Positions 46,487 to 58,000 of a DNA stretch of 64,000 nucleotides are shown one piece after another. The notes under the pieces are model-generated. The model searched no databases. It was not told the origin of the DNA and was given only the letters and a program-made list of their open reading frames with translations. A program made the position numbers and the translations under genes. This stretch comes from Tethya wilhelma (lineage: Eukaryota; Porifera; Demospongiae; Tethyida; Tethyidae), in assembly GCA_964030475.1 (NCBI GenBank), contig CAXIPT010000001.1, positions 22,014,372-22,078,371 of the forward strand, written 5' to 3'. The number at the start of each line of letters is the position of its first letter. The first letter of the stretch is position 1.

Positions 46487-46746
46487 GACGACTCACTGCA
46501 TGCTCGCCTGGTCACCTTAATTAAAGGTACCGGTCGTCATTTTAAAAAATGCATGCAGAATTCCTCACGGTTTGCCAGCAAATAATGCGCGTGCGCATCT
46601 ATAGTGCAGCAAGCAGTTTTGCTTTTTGTAGAGACTGACCAGTGAGTCTCCATGCAATTAAGCACCTTAGTGTTGAAAAAAGTGAATGAAAAAGTAGTAA
46701 AAATTTTGCAAAAATAAGCATATGCTGTAAAAAGCAATGAAACAAG

Positions 46747-47201
46747 TAGGCTTAGGGGGATTATGCTGGCACTCAGTAAAACTGGAATAATAGGCATACC
46801 CTGGAAGCAGGCATAATTTGAGAATAATAGGTTAATTTTTAGCACTATACTTGACCCTTGAAGTTGTTTGAATGCTTAATAATTACGCTGTGCCTCTGCC
46901 CGGGTCCGTATACTAAGCTAAATATACTGTAGTCAATGGAACCGTGACTCTACGATTGCACGCTCGAGTGCCGGTAAATCCGGATACTATAAACAGGCAA
47001 TACAAAATCAATAGGAAAGTATACGGACTACCGTGTCTCGAGACACTTTGTAATAATTAACTTTGACGTATAAAACTGCGTAAAATATATGAGCATATTT
47101 TGAGAATAATAGGTCAAAATAGAAAGCATAATAGGTGAGTTTAGATGGAAGTGCAGAATAGAATAATAGGTAAATTCAAAAGTATAATCCCCCTAAGCCT
47201 A
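46747..47201. mobile_element. 455-bp DNA element with 8-bp target duplication
   Basis: Ends taggcttagggggattat and ataatccccctaagccta. Target duplication gaaacaag at 46739-46746 and 47202-47209, inside an older MITE palindrome. Subterminal copies of cctattattctcaaa in both orientations. Non-coding. The 5' half of the same insertion is also present at about 37150-37570, cut by N. Confidence 0.8.
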
Positions 47202-48865
47202 GAAACAAGGCAAGTCTCAGAATTTCGGCACATTTTTTGTGCCAATTAACTCTCATATAAAATTAATCATTACTGTATAACTTTAGTACATGCCTATTAC
47301 TTCATCTATTATAGTAAATTAGCCATGGAAGTGATTTGCTTGAATGATGCAATGACTCATGAGCCAAATTGCCAATTGCAATTGACTGACTCATACCCCA
47401 CTGGATCTGGAATTGACTGATGAATTTATGAAGTATATAGTCATGCATGTGCCAAAATTCTGAGACTTGCCTTGTTTCATTGCTTTTAAATTTAACAGCA
47501 TTGCCTGTTCCTACACTGCTTATTTTTGTAAAATGTTTACTACTTGTTTATACTGTAAGCTACATGACATAATCCCATGCATGATGTGATATACAAGCAC
47601 TGAGTCCCCCATCTGACGACTGATCAAGGTAAGTAGCATTATGTACTCAAAATACTTATTACAAAAATCACTATTGGAACAAAAAGATAATATAATATTA
47701 TATTATAGAACGAAAACTGGACTGTAAATTAAGTTTGTTCAGTATCGAAAAATACATTTAATTATTTTAAGATGTAGCTATTAGTATATTATCCAACTGT
47801 TTCAACTCAAATGTTCTCTGTTTTCTGTCCATTATTAGATGTTGTGCTTGAAAGACCAGTTTCATTTTGGGATGAACTACTCCCATTTCGTGGACCAATG
47901 TCAGATGATGGTTGTTCTCGCACAACTGTAGCAGTTTGGCCACTGTGGCCAGGTGTGCTACTAGCAAATGTCTGGCTGCCTTGGCCAGGTGTGTTGCTAG
48001 CAGATGATCTTTGGCTGCCTTGGCCAGGTGTGTTGCTAGCAGATGATCTTTGGCTGCCTTGGCCAGGCCGTGTGTTGCTAGCAGATGATCTTTGGCTGCC
48101 TTGGCCAGGTGTGTTGCTATATAGCAGATGATCTTTGGCTGCCTTGGCCAGGTGTGTTGCTAGCAGATGATCTTTGGCTGCCTTGGCCAGGTGTGCTGCT
48201 AGCAGATGATCTTTGGCTGTCATCACCATTGGCATCTTTGTTTTTGTTATTCTTAAAGAGTGCCTTTTTGGCTAGCCATGCTCCTCCTCCAGTGATCAGG
48301 GTTGGAATAAATGCAATAATGAAACTTACAGAGCCACCATCACCTGCACCTTTGTTAACAATCCAACCATAAATAAGAATTATGATAACTGTTCCAAATA
48401 TAAAGAAAAGAATTGCTGCTATTAGAAGATAAAAAAAGTCCCAACAGAGTGAATAAGTCAAACACCTGTTACAAAGGTCAGACAAGCGACAACAACTGCA
48501 ACAACACTGTGGATTATAGTAATTAGATGTAGGATCTAGATCTGTTTCAGACTTTGGTGAATAAAAAATTAAGTGTCTTCCTCCAAGGTTTTTTTGCACG
48601 GGCAAGAAGCAGTAATGAAAACAAAATTACAGACAAAATAAACAAAACAACGACAAAAGAAACAATTGCTAGTGTCAGGACTGGGTTGACAAACACCAGG
48701 GTGATAAAAGGAACAACACTCCATGCAATGATGCACACAAACAATGCATAATTGAAAATTATATATAAAAGCATTTCAAAAACATTTCTTCTAACATAGT
48801 ATTTTCTTTGATCCCGAGGTCCTGATTTACATATCCAATAATTTTCCAATTACACTTGAAACAGC
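46782..48865 (-). repeat. Arm 2 of the 2.1-kb inverted duplication (carries a partial copy of the frameshifted membrane gene)
   Basis: Reverse complement of 35448-37570 minus one 39-bp unit. It contains the last ~1 kb of the membrane-protein pseudogene (about 48865-47807) with the same frame breaks. At 48867 an N joins it directly to a GH76 exon on the same strand, so the apparent fusion reading frame across 48867 is an assembly product, not a gene. Confidence 0.88.
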
Positions 48866-48867
48866 CN

Positions 48868-49079
48868 TGACCACACACGAAAAAGAACTTGATGTTTTGG
48901 TCTGTGCCTCCTTGATCCTGCTCCCAATAGTAGTGAAAGAGACCTTGTAGGGTTTGGTTGGCACGTCGGATCAATGGGGGGAGATCAGAGGTAAATCTAG
49001 TCTGCGAGTTATACTTTTCTCCACGAATTAGAACTGCTAAAGAGCAGACAAGTAGAATTACAACATTGGTCAACTTCAT
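48868..49079 (-). CDS. GH76-like protein, 5' fragment (copy 3)
   Basis: Start ATG at 49079 with signal peptide (MKLTNVVILLVCSLAVLIRG), then RANQTLQGLFHYYWEQDQGG and IKFFFVCG as in copies 1 and 2. It is cut after about 70 codons by the N at 48867. Sequence differences show a third locus rather than an allele of copy 2. The upstream frame is open to 49172, but the ATG followed by the signal peptide is the sensible start. Confidence 0.75.
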
Positions 49080-49820
49080 GGTGTGGGTCGTCATTATTAT
49101 GTATTTGAAAATTAAACAATGTCGACTCACGAGCCCCGCCTCCTTTGGTTTGGGTAATTGGTGCGTGATCATTGTCTACGTGGCATTTAATAATGTAACT
49201 AATACCTTAACTGTAACTAGTGTTAAAAGTCAAAAATAAACAGTATAGTAGCAATTAATGGGCAGTATATTGTTAAAAAGTGCATTAGCTAGAACAAAGC
49301 TTAGGTATACTTTTAAGAGCATTAGCTAGAACAAAGCTTAGGTATACTTTTAAGAGCATTAGATAACGAGGACAACATGAACATCTTTGATCACATTAGC
49401 TTTGTTTCAACTAACACAAGACAAGCTTCCCAAAACAATCTCAGGACGAACCGTTCTCGTACATTACTTGACAATTAAGAGCTTCTATTACAGAGTAGTT
49501 AAACTATGGAATAAAGTTCCCAACACATGTCACGACCTTACTCTCTCCTATCTCACACTGAAGCAAAGGCTCAAAGAATTCTTCTGGAAAAATTTTATAG
49601 AAAATTATAATTCTGACCTTCTGTGTTCTCTTCACCTTGTGTGTTCCTGCTCTTCATGCTCATGCAAATACTAACTATAATAGTTGTTCCTTTCATGGAA
49701 TACAACTATCAATAACTAACTGAACATATTTATTGTATGAGGTTGTCTCAATTTAGGCACATGAATATAATTGTCTCAATTTCAGCACATACTAATTCCT
49801 TTTTTCTGCCTACTGCTACT

Positions 49821-49879
<59 letters not shown>

Positions 49880-50335
49880 GTATATATATAAGCAGTAGGC
49901 AGAAAAAAGGAAATAGTCAAAACTGAGTGGAGTATAATATAATATAATAATAATATTATTATTATAATATAATACAATATAATTATAGATCTATTGATTA
50001 GTATGAGGGATCACAAATGAAAATGAACTCAAAGCTTGTACATACTATAGCTAGACAACAACAAAAATACACATACATGTATATAGCTATTATTCTAACA
50101 ACTTGTTGACATTATAATTGCAAAGAAATAAACAAAAACATTATTTATAAGACAGAGTATAATTAAAAGTTTTGTTTCTTGTACAATATAAATCATATCT
50201 TTTTTAACAACTTGGCGTTATTAATTTTATATGCAACAAAATAATATTATACAAAAACATAAGACAGAGTATATACGTATAAAGTTTTGTTTTTAAAAAT
50301 AAACTTGCATGCAGTCTACTTCAGTGGTTTCGCCA
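49080..50335. repeat. Intergenic region with (CT)n microsatellite in a palindrome
   Basis: (CT)n at 49823-49877 is bracketed by inverted ccttttttctgcctactgct and agcagtaggcagaaaaaagg, with MITE-like tctcaatttcagcacat beside it. About 60 bp (agcattagctagaacaaagc...) is tandemly repeated near 49277-49360. 49387-49674 is an open frame with a reverse-transcriptase-like tail look (LWNKVPNTCHDLTL), possibly a retroelement scrap. No host gene seen. Confidence 0.6.
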
Positions 50336-52495
50336 TCACACTCGTGTTGTGTGTATCTCTCTTTCATCACCAGCCTGAGTATTTGTTGCCTGACTAGATC
50401 CACCACCAGGTCTTTCATTTTGGGGTGCACTACTAGTGTCAGATGCTGGCTGTACAACTGTCGTAGTAGTAGATGATGGTTGGCCACCCTGATCGGTGTT
50501 ACTTGAAGATCTTGGTTCATCATTATTGTGGGAGTCATCTTTATTTTTATTTTTAAAGAGAGCCTTTTTGGCTATCCATGCTACTCCTCCAGTTATTATG
50601 GTTGGAACAAATGCAATGATGAAACTTACTGAGCTACCATCACCAGCACCTTTGTGAACAATCCACCCATAAATAGTAAGTATGACAGCTGTTCCAAATA
50701 TGAAGAGAAGAACGGCAAGTATCAGAAGGTAAAAAAATTCCCAACAGATAGAGTAGGTCAGGCATATATTACAATAATCAGACAGGCGACACCAACTTGG
50801 ACGCTGCCTGTTACTGTTACAGCAATAGTTGTTTGTATGAGATGTTGGTAGGGAGAAAAATAGTGTCTTCCTCCATGCAAATGGCTTTTTATCACGGGCA
50901 AAAATCAGTAAAGAAAACAAAATTACTGACAAAATAAACAAAACCACCACAAATGAAACAATTGCAAGTGTCAACACTGGATTGACAAATGCCAGGGTGA
51001 TGAAAGGAACAACACTCCATGCAATGAAGGATACAAACAATGCATAATTAACAATCGCAATCATTTCAAGAACATTTTTTCCAGCATACTTCCAGCTACA
51101 AGGCCTACATATACATTTATACTTCCAGCAGCAAATTACACAACAAATCTTGTCAGAAATGTAATCATAAAGGTCAAGCTGATCTTGGTCTGTAAGGGTA
51201 TCGTCTGGTTCAGTCCTTACAATCATATTATACTTGCAACGGCACCACCTTGGGGCAAAGCAGCTGATAGTATAATCTTTATTGATAAATTTATCTTCAT
51301 TTCTAGCCTTAGTTTTCATTCCATTTTTAAGTATCCCTCTCCAAACAGTGATATTGTAAGCAACTGCTATTGAAAGACCTATGGATACTATCTGTGAAAC
51401 AAATCTTCCTGCTGTTGTCACTGCATACTCATTTAATAATTGTCGTCTACTTTGGTATATAAGTATTGCTATAAAACATACTAATTCAGACATGTAGTAG
51501 ACCACATTGATAAGGGCTGTCAATATTGAGACTGAAAAAAATAACTGGTAAAGTGGGCCATCTTTTGCACTTCGATTTTTTAGTTTTTCCCTCAGTTGAG
51601 CCACATAGACTTTTTTGTATGCCAAGGGAAATGCACATGTCAAAAAAACTATAACAATTGAAAAGGCAGGACCCATAACAAATACAAACTCATGCTTTCC
51701 ACCTTGGACTACATATCCTTTGTAAGATGTGTCCCACGAATCTATCTTAGGATCCTCATCAGCATTTGCTGCATAGCCTTTCACCTGTAAAGATCAATAT
51801 CATGCATGGTATTCAAAGCTATGATTAAAATTATTATAGTAAAATTACGTTGTGAACTGACACTAATCATATATAATACTAAAAAATCTCTTAGACTAAT
51901 AATTATTTGTACGTACCTTAGCTGTTATGTCATCCAAAACACCTTCTATTTGTTTTTCAGATGGGGTACAGGAGAGGTTATCAACGATTAAGTTGAGTGA
52001 AGCTTGATTGCGGTTATGTTCTTCGTGGTAGCTATGTCGAGCAACAGGATTAGTGAATGTTAGGATTGCTGGTTGAAGGAAATCAAGATCTTTGGGGTCA
52101 ATTATTGAGAGAGTAACAGAACTAGTCCAAGTACGTTCAGTCACATAAGGTTCTGTATTGATATCAGCTTTTGTGTTATTGTTTGCTCCAAAACAAGGCT
52201 TGTCATCCAGAGTATCAACAGTAATGTTAAAGAATAAGTCCACAATCAATGGTTCAGCCCTTTCATTAGGAAACATGACATGGCGAAGTTTGTAGATATT
52301 CAATTGAGACAGTAGTGCTTCTTCAAACTTTTCATACAGCATGCTACACGTGGAAATTTCATCATCGTCTAGTTCAGTGTACTTGTCAGGAATACAGTGA
52401 CCTGAAGTTGAGAGTACAATTGGTGCGGCTCCGGTAAAACTAACAAGCAAGCTTGTAGCAAATAAAAAAGCAATTGAGAGGTGTAGCATGTTCAC
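50336..52495 (-). CDS. Orphan multi-pass membrane protein, intact (675 aa)
   Basis: Exon 1 52495-51917, exon 2 51784-50336 (GT/AG, phase 0). Signal peptide MNMLHLSIAFLFATSLLVSF. The ectodomain of ~210 residues has conserved CSMLYEKFEEALLSQLN, several Cys and NxT/S sites. About seven hydrophobic segments follow: FVFVMGPAFSIVIVFLTCAF, a long one around LYQLFFSVSILTALINVVYY, GRFVSQIVSIGLSIAVAYN, then a pair around WSVVPFITLAFVNPVLTLAI and FVVVLFILSVILFSLLIFA, then FFYLLILAVLLFIFGTAVIL and SFIIAFVPTIITGGVAWIA. Intracellular loops are Cys-rich (KICCVICCWKYKCICRPC), which could be palmitoylated or bind metal. The cytoplasmic tail is Ser/Thr/Gln-rich and ends HTTRV, a possible class I PDZ ligand (TRV). 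No known receptor or channel family was recognised. It is paralogous to 34079-36545 and in opposite orientation. Confidence 0.88.
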
Positions 52496-52554
52496 AATCA
52501 GGCTAGGTGTGGTCTATAAGAAAAAATAAGCAGTATACACTATGTAATCATTAT

Positions 52555-52724
52555 TATAATAGTAAAAATTTTGAAAAAATAAGTAGTGTAGGAATGGGCA
52601 GTGCGGTAAAAAGTATTGGAACAAGGTAGGGTCTCAGTTTTGGCACATGACTACTTCATTTTTATTTTTTAACCCTCATATGGATTTTTCAGTGTTGTGT
52701 TGCAATAATCTGTACACTATAATA
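52555..52724. repeat. Partial MITE palindrome arm
   Basis: Contains agtaaaaattttgaaaaaat and gtaggaatgggcagtgcggt, ending at the N at 52725. The missing other half may be represented by 54822-54905 (gtagtcatgtgccgaaatca...), also beside an N. Confidence 0.65.
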
Positions 52725-52725
52725 N

Positions 52726-53868
52726 AAACCGCTTCGGAAAGAGATGCTCGTCTTGATCAAGAAAGAGTCAGGATCGAGGAAAGGAGGCAGAGAGAGACCA
52801 CTCCCCAGAGAGATGCTCGTCTTGATCAAGCGGAAAGAGTCAGGAAAGGAGGCAGAGAGAGACCACTCCTGAGAGAGAAATTCGTCAAGAGCAGGAATCT
52901 GGATCGTATGCGATATCAAACCTCAAGTCAAATTGACCAATCCTCTCCTCTATTTGGTCAGCCTGCTGTTCAGAAAAAGATGCGAAATTTCCACTCAATG
53001 ATGACAGCTACCCAGTTTAACCGATGTAGTACTTGTTTGGAGCAATTCCCTAGCCTGTCTATATAGTTGGGCATGAGCAAGAATGTAGAAAGTGCTTCCT
53101 TGACAAAAAAATTCCGAAACTTTACTCCCCTGCAAATAATGTGGACCCAGGCCCAGTACCACCACAATTGCAGGTATAGAATAATAAGTTATTGTTTGTA
53201 CTTTGTAATTGATACTTTTGTATAATTATAGGGACTGACACAGGTTGAAGAGATGCTGATATCAGCTGTGATGACAATCATGTCCATCTACAGGCTACCT
53301 CTTGGCCAGTATGGATACAGTGGACACGTTGTCAACCTTCCACAGAATGTGCTGTCATTTGCCACTTCCCTTCCGAGGTTACCGTCAGAGATTAATGTGA
53401 CTGGTTGTGAGAAAGGAGAAGGAACAATCACATCAAGATTTCCGTGTCCGAAGGCATGTTGTCGAGCAAGCATTGAATTGGCTGTTTGAGAACAATCGGT
53501 ACTATCGAGCTAATCAACTTCGTATGAATCAAGATGCTCTTTGTCAGCTGCCGGAAGATGGAAACCTCTCCTCCCTAACATCAATTCAGCCTGATGACCC
53601 CTCATCTGTTGGTCAATCATCTCAAGTACCAGAAGAAGATCCATACACAGCACACCTGTCAAGTTCATTGTTCCAAATGCAGCACACCAGAGCACAGAAC
53701 AGGAACCATTTGGCAAGCTGTGCAAGATCGACAATCTGGCACCAATTCTGCCTCTCTCATGTGGCCCACCATTGGAGGAGCTCCCATCATATCACATGAC
53801 AAACCTCATCCGGTTCCACCGTCGCGCAGCGCAGAGACTTCGCTCAGGCTCGCCCCATAGATGCTTGT
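52726..53868 (+). pseudogene. Decayed Helitron-type replicase/helicase protein fragment
   Basis: The reading starts with RDARLDQ/ERRQRETTPQ repeats, then SSPLFGQPAVQKKM and CSTCLEQFPSL. After an intron-like gap (53175-53231) it continues GLTQVEEMLISAVMTIMSIY and PLGQYGYSGHVVNLPQNV, then (shifted frame) HQDFRVRRHVVEQALNWL and ALCQLPEDGNLSS. This order is characteristic of the N-terminal region of animal Helitron Rep-helicase polyproteins. At least two frameshifts and loss of the Rep and helicase domains make it a dead fragment. Confidence 0.75.
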
Positions 53869-53875
53869 ATCTGTC

Positions 53876-54820
53876 TAGTTAATTTCAATTTTAAACGCAT
53901 GTGTAATTTGGTTAACCGGCACTGATATATTATTAATATACTATGAACAATGGCATGCATCACTGTATGCATGGGGCAAGCAGCCAATATAATGAAGGCA
54001 TCTAGGGTGCACAAGCCTTGGCACACTCATATAGAATGCAAAACCATGGCAAAACCAAACATATGTCGCATGACAATGTGTAGCTATAAAAGAAGACCAT
54101 GAGTACTAAGACCCAGGTGAGCAGGTAAGGTTTGCAGCCTATCGGTCAGATAGTTCTAAAAGTGCTATCTCTCTTGAGTTACTTACCTGGCCAAGCAACT
54201 AAGACATCTGAAACTGACTCAGTACTATACATCCACTCCAAGTTCTAGTGTATTTCTAGATAACGCACACATATGCATGATCAACAATGGGTGCACTTTT
54301 AAGCCTAAGCGCTCAGAGACGCACAAAAGGCTCAGATCTTAGAAACTACAGCATTCAAGATTTTACTCAACCATTTTCAAGTATGAACGTAAGTACATTT
54401 GGTTGGGATCATAATATCTAAAGCTTCCATTCTTCACATTATCCTGTAACAGACAGACGCACACACAAAAAGTCACACGCACACACATAAAGTCTGCTGT
54501 AACCCTCTACAAGTGCTACTCACATGCCGAGGCTTAATTATAACCCGTGCACACACACTATATCTGATTACCTGCAAAGTACACACACTGCGGCGTACTA
54601 CTATAACCTTTACGCTATTGTTTAGACAAAGTATCTAAGACAGAACTTCGAACTTCCTGCACAAATATAGGTAAAGTACCTCTCTACTAAAATACACAGT
54701 TTGAGTTGCAACTCTTGAAGGGGTGTGGCTGTAGCAGTATAGCTACATGACCAGAGGTCACGATCGACGTGATCACAATAGTGATGTTTAGAGCAGCATT
54801 TTCTCTACAGCCAAGGGACA
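53876..54820 (-). repeat. About 1-kb dispersed repeat, reverse copy
   Basis: Reverse complement of material at about 57010-57660 and 58005-58230 (for example gcaactcttgaaggggtgtg against cacaccccttcaagagttgc). It ends at the N at 54821. No gene. Confidence 0.75.
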
Positions 54821-54821
54821 N

Positions 54822-55011
54822 GTAGTCATGTGCCGAAATCAGAGACTTGCCTTGTTCCATCACTTTTTACAGCACTGCCCATTCCTACACTGCTTATTTT
54901 TACATTAATCAGATGATCTGCCCACTCAAAATTGCCCCACCTAACAGCATAAACTGCTTTAATTGTCATTCAATGTATATGCACACATTGTCAACTGATT
55001 CACTATTATAG
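54822..55011. repeat. Half MITE palindrome next to an N
   Basis: gtagtcatgtgccgaaatca ... cccattcctacactgcttat, followed by AT-rich intron-like sequence up to the ABCC exon. Confidence 0.6.
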
Positions 55012-58000
55012 ATGGCTAGACCCACTCTTTTGGGCGGGTTGCCGTCGTCATCTCATTTTCAATGATCTTTATGCTCATCCTAGTGAAGCTGACTCCAGAA
55101 TGCTACTGGATAAATTTAACAGGTACATGCACAATATAACCCATGCAATGAATGCAGTAAGAGTACTACTAATGAATATTGCACACTTGCATGTGTGCTC
55201 ATGCAGGATATTAACAATTTTGTCTGAATCTATTTTGACCCCCACAATACCTCACTTATACCTGGGTAACATAGTGGGGCGAGCCTTGACAATGAGTGAG
55301 TTGCAGCCTTAATTTGTGTATGGTATGACAGGGGCTGTATCTTAATTGTTGTTGATGATAGTCTAAGTCATCTGATTCTGTGGCGGAACTCTATATGAGT
55401 TGAATATTACCCTTTGCATATAGCCTTCCCATGCAAAGGGAGGCCAGAGGGGCACTTATATCCATGCGCTCTTTTTACTCTTGTGAAATTTATGCTTTGC
55501 ACATGGTATTCAATCAGACCTTAGCTGGAAAATCATGCAATTGAAATAGCTATGAATTAGATGGCTGATGTATAGCCATTACTTCACTTAGAGCTTATTT
55601 CAATAGTAGTTTAGGATTTTTTGATCTATGTACTCTGTAGGGATTCACAATTTGTTACCATGGTATCCAATATCATGAATAAAATTATGGTTAACTATTT
55701 GATATTCATAGACGCAAAATTAAGAATCCAGTACAGAAGAAGCCTAGTTCAGAGTTTGGCATAGTGCTTGTTAGTTATGGCTAATGGTCTGAACTAAACA
55801 TCCCTCGTAACGTTGCCGTTCACCATCGTGCTTTGGTCTGGAATTTTAAGAAAAACCAGCAAGAACCTTTTAATATAGTCTTCTAGCATCACTTTAAGCT
55901 TTATTTGGCTCAACGCCTGACTCTCTGCCCTAGTGTACCGGAAAATCCATTATTCAAAAGAGGTCTCTTTTTAAACTCACCATGAAGGCTAAGTTCTAGC
56001 GCCACACCCACCTAATACTGCATTTAGTACTGACGATCTTTATCTACTAATTATTAATGATATTCATATATAGCTTGCTTGTACCATTATGCTTTTTTAT
56101 GTACTATAATAACTGCATATAGCAGCATTGCATGCTTATGTCAGTCATCTTTGGCCAAAATTCAATTCAGAACAACTTTTTAAAGCTTACTTTCTTTTTG
56201 CTGCTACAAAGATTTTGAGTCATGGATATACCGCACCTGCATGCTTTTTCTTTGCTTCAAAAATTATTATAATTATTGATATTATTGATAGTCAATCCAT
56301 GATTCATATAATATTATATACTTATAATATAGGTATTGGTCAGTTGAACTGGAAAGAATCAAACATGGACAAAAAGCAAGGCTGTGGCTGGCAGTTTTCA
56401 AGTGTAGTTGGCAGAGATTTGTACTGCAAGCCATATTGATATTTACTGAGGTCATTCCTATTAAAATGATTTGCTATCCAATGGCATATGCATGCATGTT
56501 CAATTATACTTCTTTTCTAAAAACTTTATATAGGTATCATTGTATGTGGCTCAGTCTATAGTTCTGGGAAATCTGACAGACTATTTTACAATCGATGTAC
56601 CCACGGAAGAAGATACTAGAAATGCCTACCTCTATGCAGCAGGTATTGCAGTATATCCGATTACACACGCAATTAAATTTGAAATTAATTAAAATTTCAA
56701 GTAGCTACACATTATTTTAATATTTTTTTACAAAGACAGTTTAGATTCTGTTTCTTTTATCATGCAGCTATAAGCAACTTTTATACTAACTATGAATCAA
56801 GCCTCGCTGCTCTAGTAATAGCTTTTAGCTGTAAAAAAGAGCCAAAGGGATGGTCTAATCATCGAATACGTTAAAAAAATTTCATCGTCTTAGGCTTTTT
56901 TTTTGTAGGTAGGCAGCAACACTTACAAAAGTGATGCTATGGCTATATAGCCTAACTATCTCTGCACCTATGTAGCAACTTTGAAGCTTGTCCCTTGGCT
57001 GTAGAGAAAACGCCGCTCTTAACATCACTATTGTGATCACGTCGATTATGACCTCATGACCTTATGACCTTATGACCTATGACCTAGTCATTTTGTGTGT
57101 GCGTCTGTCTGTTACAAGATAATGTGAAGAATGAAAGCTCTAGATATTATGATCCCAACCAAATGTACTTACGTTCATACTTGAAAATATGGTTGAGTAA
57201 ATCTTGAATGCTGTAGTTTCTGAGATCTGAGCCTTTTGTGTGTCTCTGAGTGTTTAGGTTTAAAAGTGCACCCATTGATCATGCATAAGTTAGAAATACT
57301 AGAACTTGGAGTGGATGTAGTACTGAGTCAGTTTCAGATGTCTTAGCTGCTTTGCCAGGTAAGTAACTCAAGAGAGATAGCACTTTTAGAACTATCACTT
57401 GTTGCATGACTGATAGGCTACAAACCTTATCTGCTCACTTGAGTCTTAGTAGTCATGGTCTTCTTTTATAGCTATACACAATGTCACGCGACATGTTTAG
57501 TTTTGCCGTGTTTTTGCATTCTATATGAGTGTGCCAAGGCTTGTGCACCCTAGGTGCCTTCATTATATTGGCTGCTTGCCCCTTACATGCAGTGATGCAT
57601 GCCAGTGTTCATAGTATATAATATATCAGTGCCGGTTAACCGATTACACACGCGTTTAAAATTGAAATTAATTACATCATACCACAAAGATTATAAAGTT
57701 TAAATTTCTAGTAGCTATATGCATTATTTTTATATTTTCTTTACAAAGACAGTTTGGACTCTGTTTCTTTAATGATAATGCAGCTAAGCAACTTTTATGC
57801 TAACTATGATGCAAGCCTCGCTGCTCTAGTGTAGCTCTTAGCTGTAAAAAAAGAGCCAAAGTAGGGAAGGGTCTAATCGTCGAATTCGCTAAAAATAGCG
57901 TCTTAGGCTTTTTTTGTAGGTAGGAACAACGCTTACAAAAGTGGTGCTATGGCTATATAGCCTAACTATCCCTGCACCTACGTAGCAAGTTTCAAGCTTG

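Noticed and set aside
48759..49172. Continuous reading frame joining a GH76 N-terminus to the end of the membrane-protein copy
   Set aside because: The frame passes through an N at 48867, exactly where the inverted duplication ends; the two parts come from unrelated genes, so it is an assembly junction, not a fusion protein.
49387..49674. Possible reverse-transcriptase C-terminal fragment
   Set aside because: LWNKVPNTCHDL-like tail is suggestive of a non-LTR element end, but the piece is too short and lacks any catalytic motif; left as a note in the intergenic entry.
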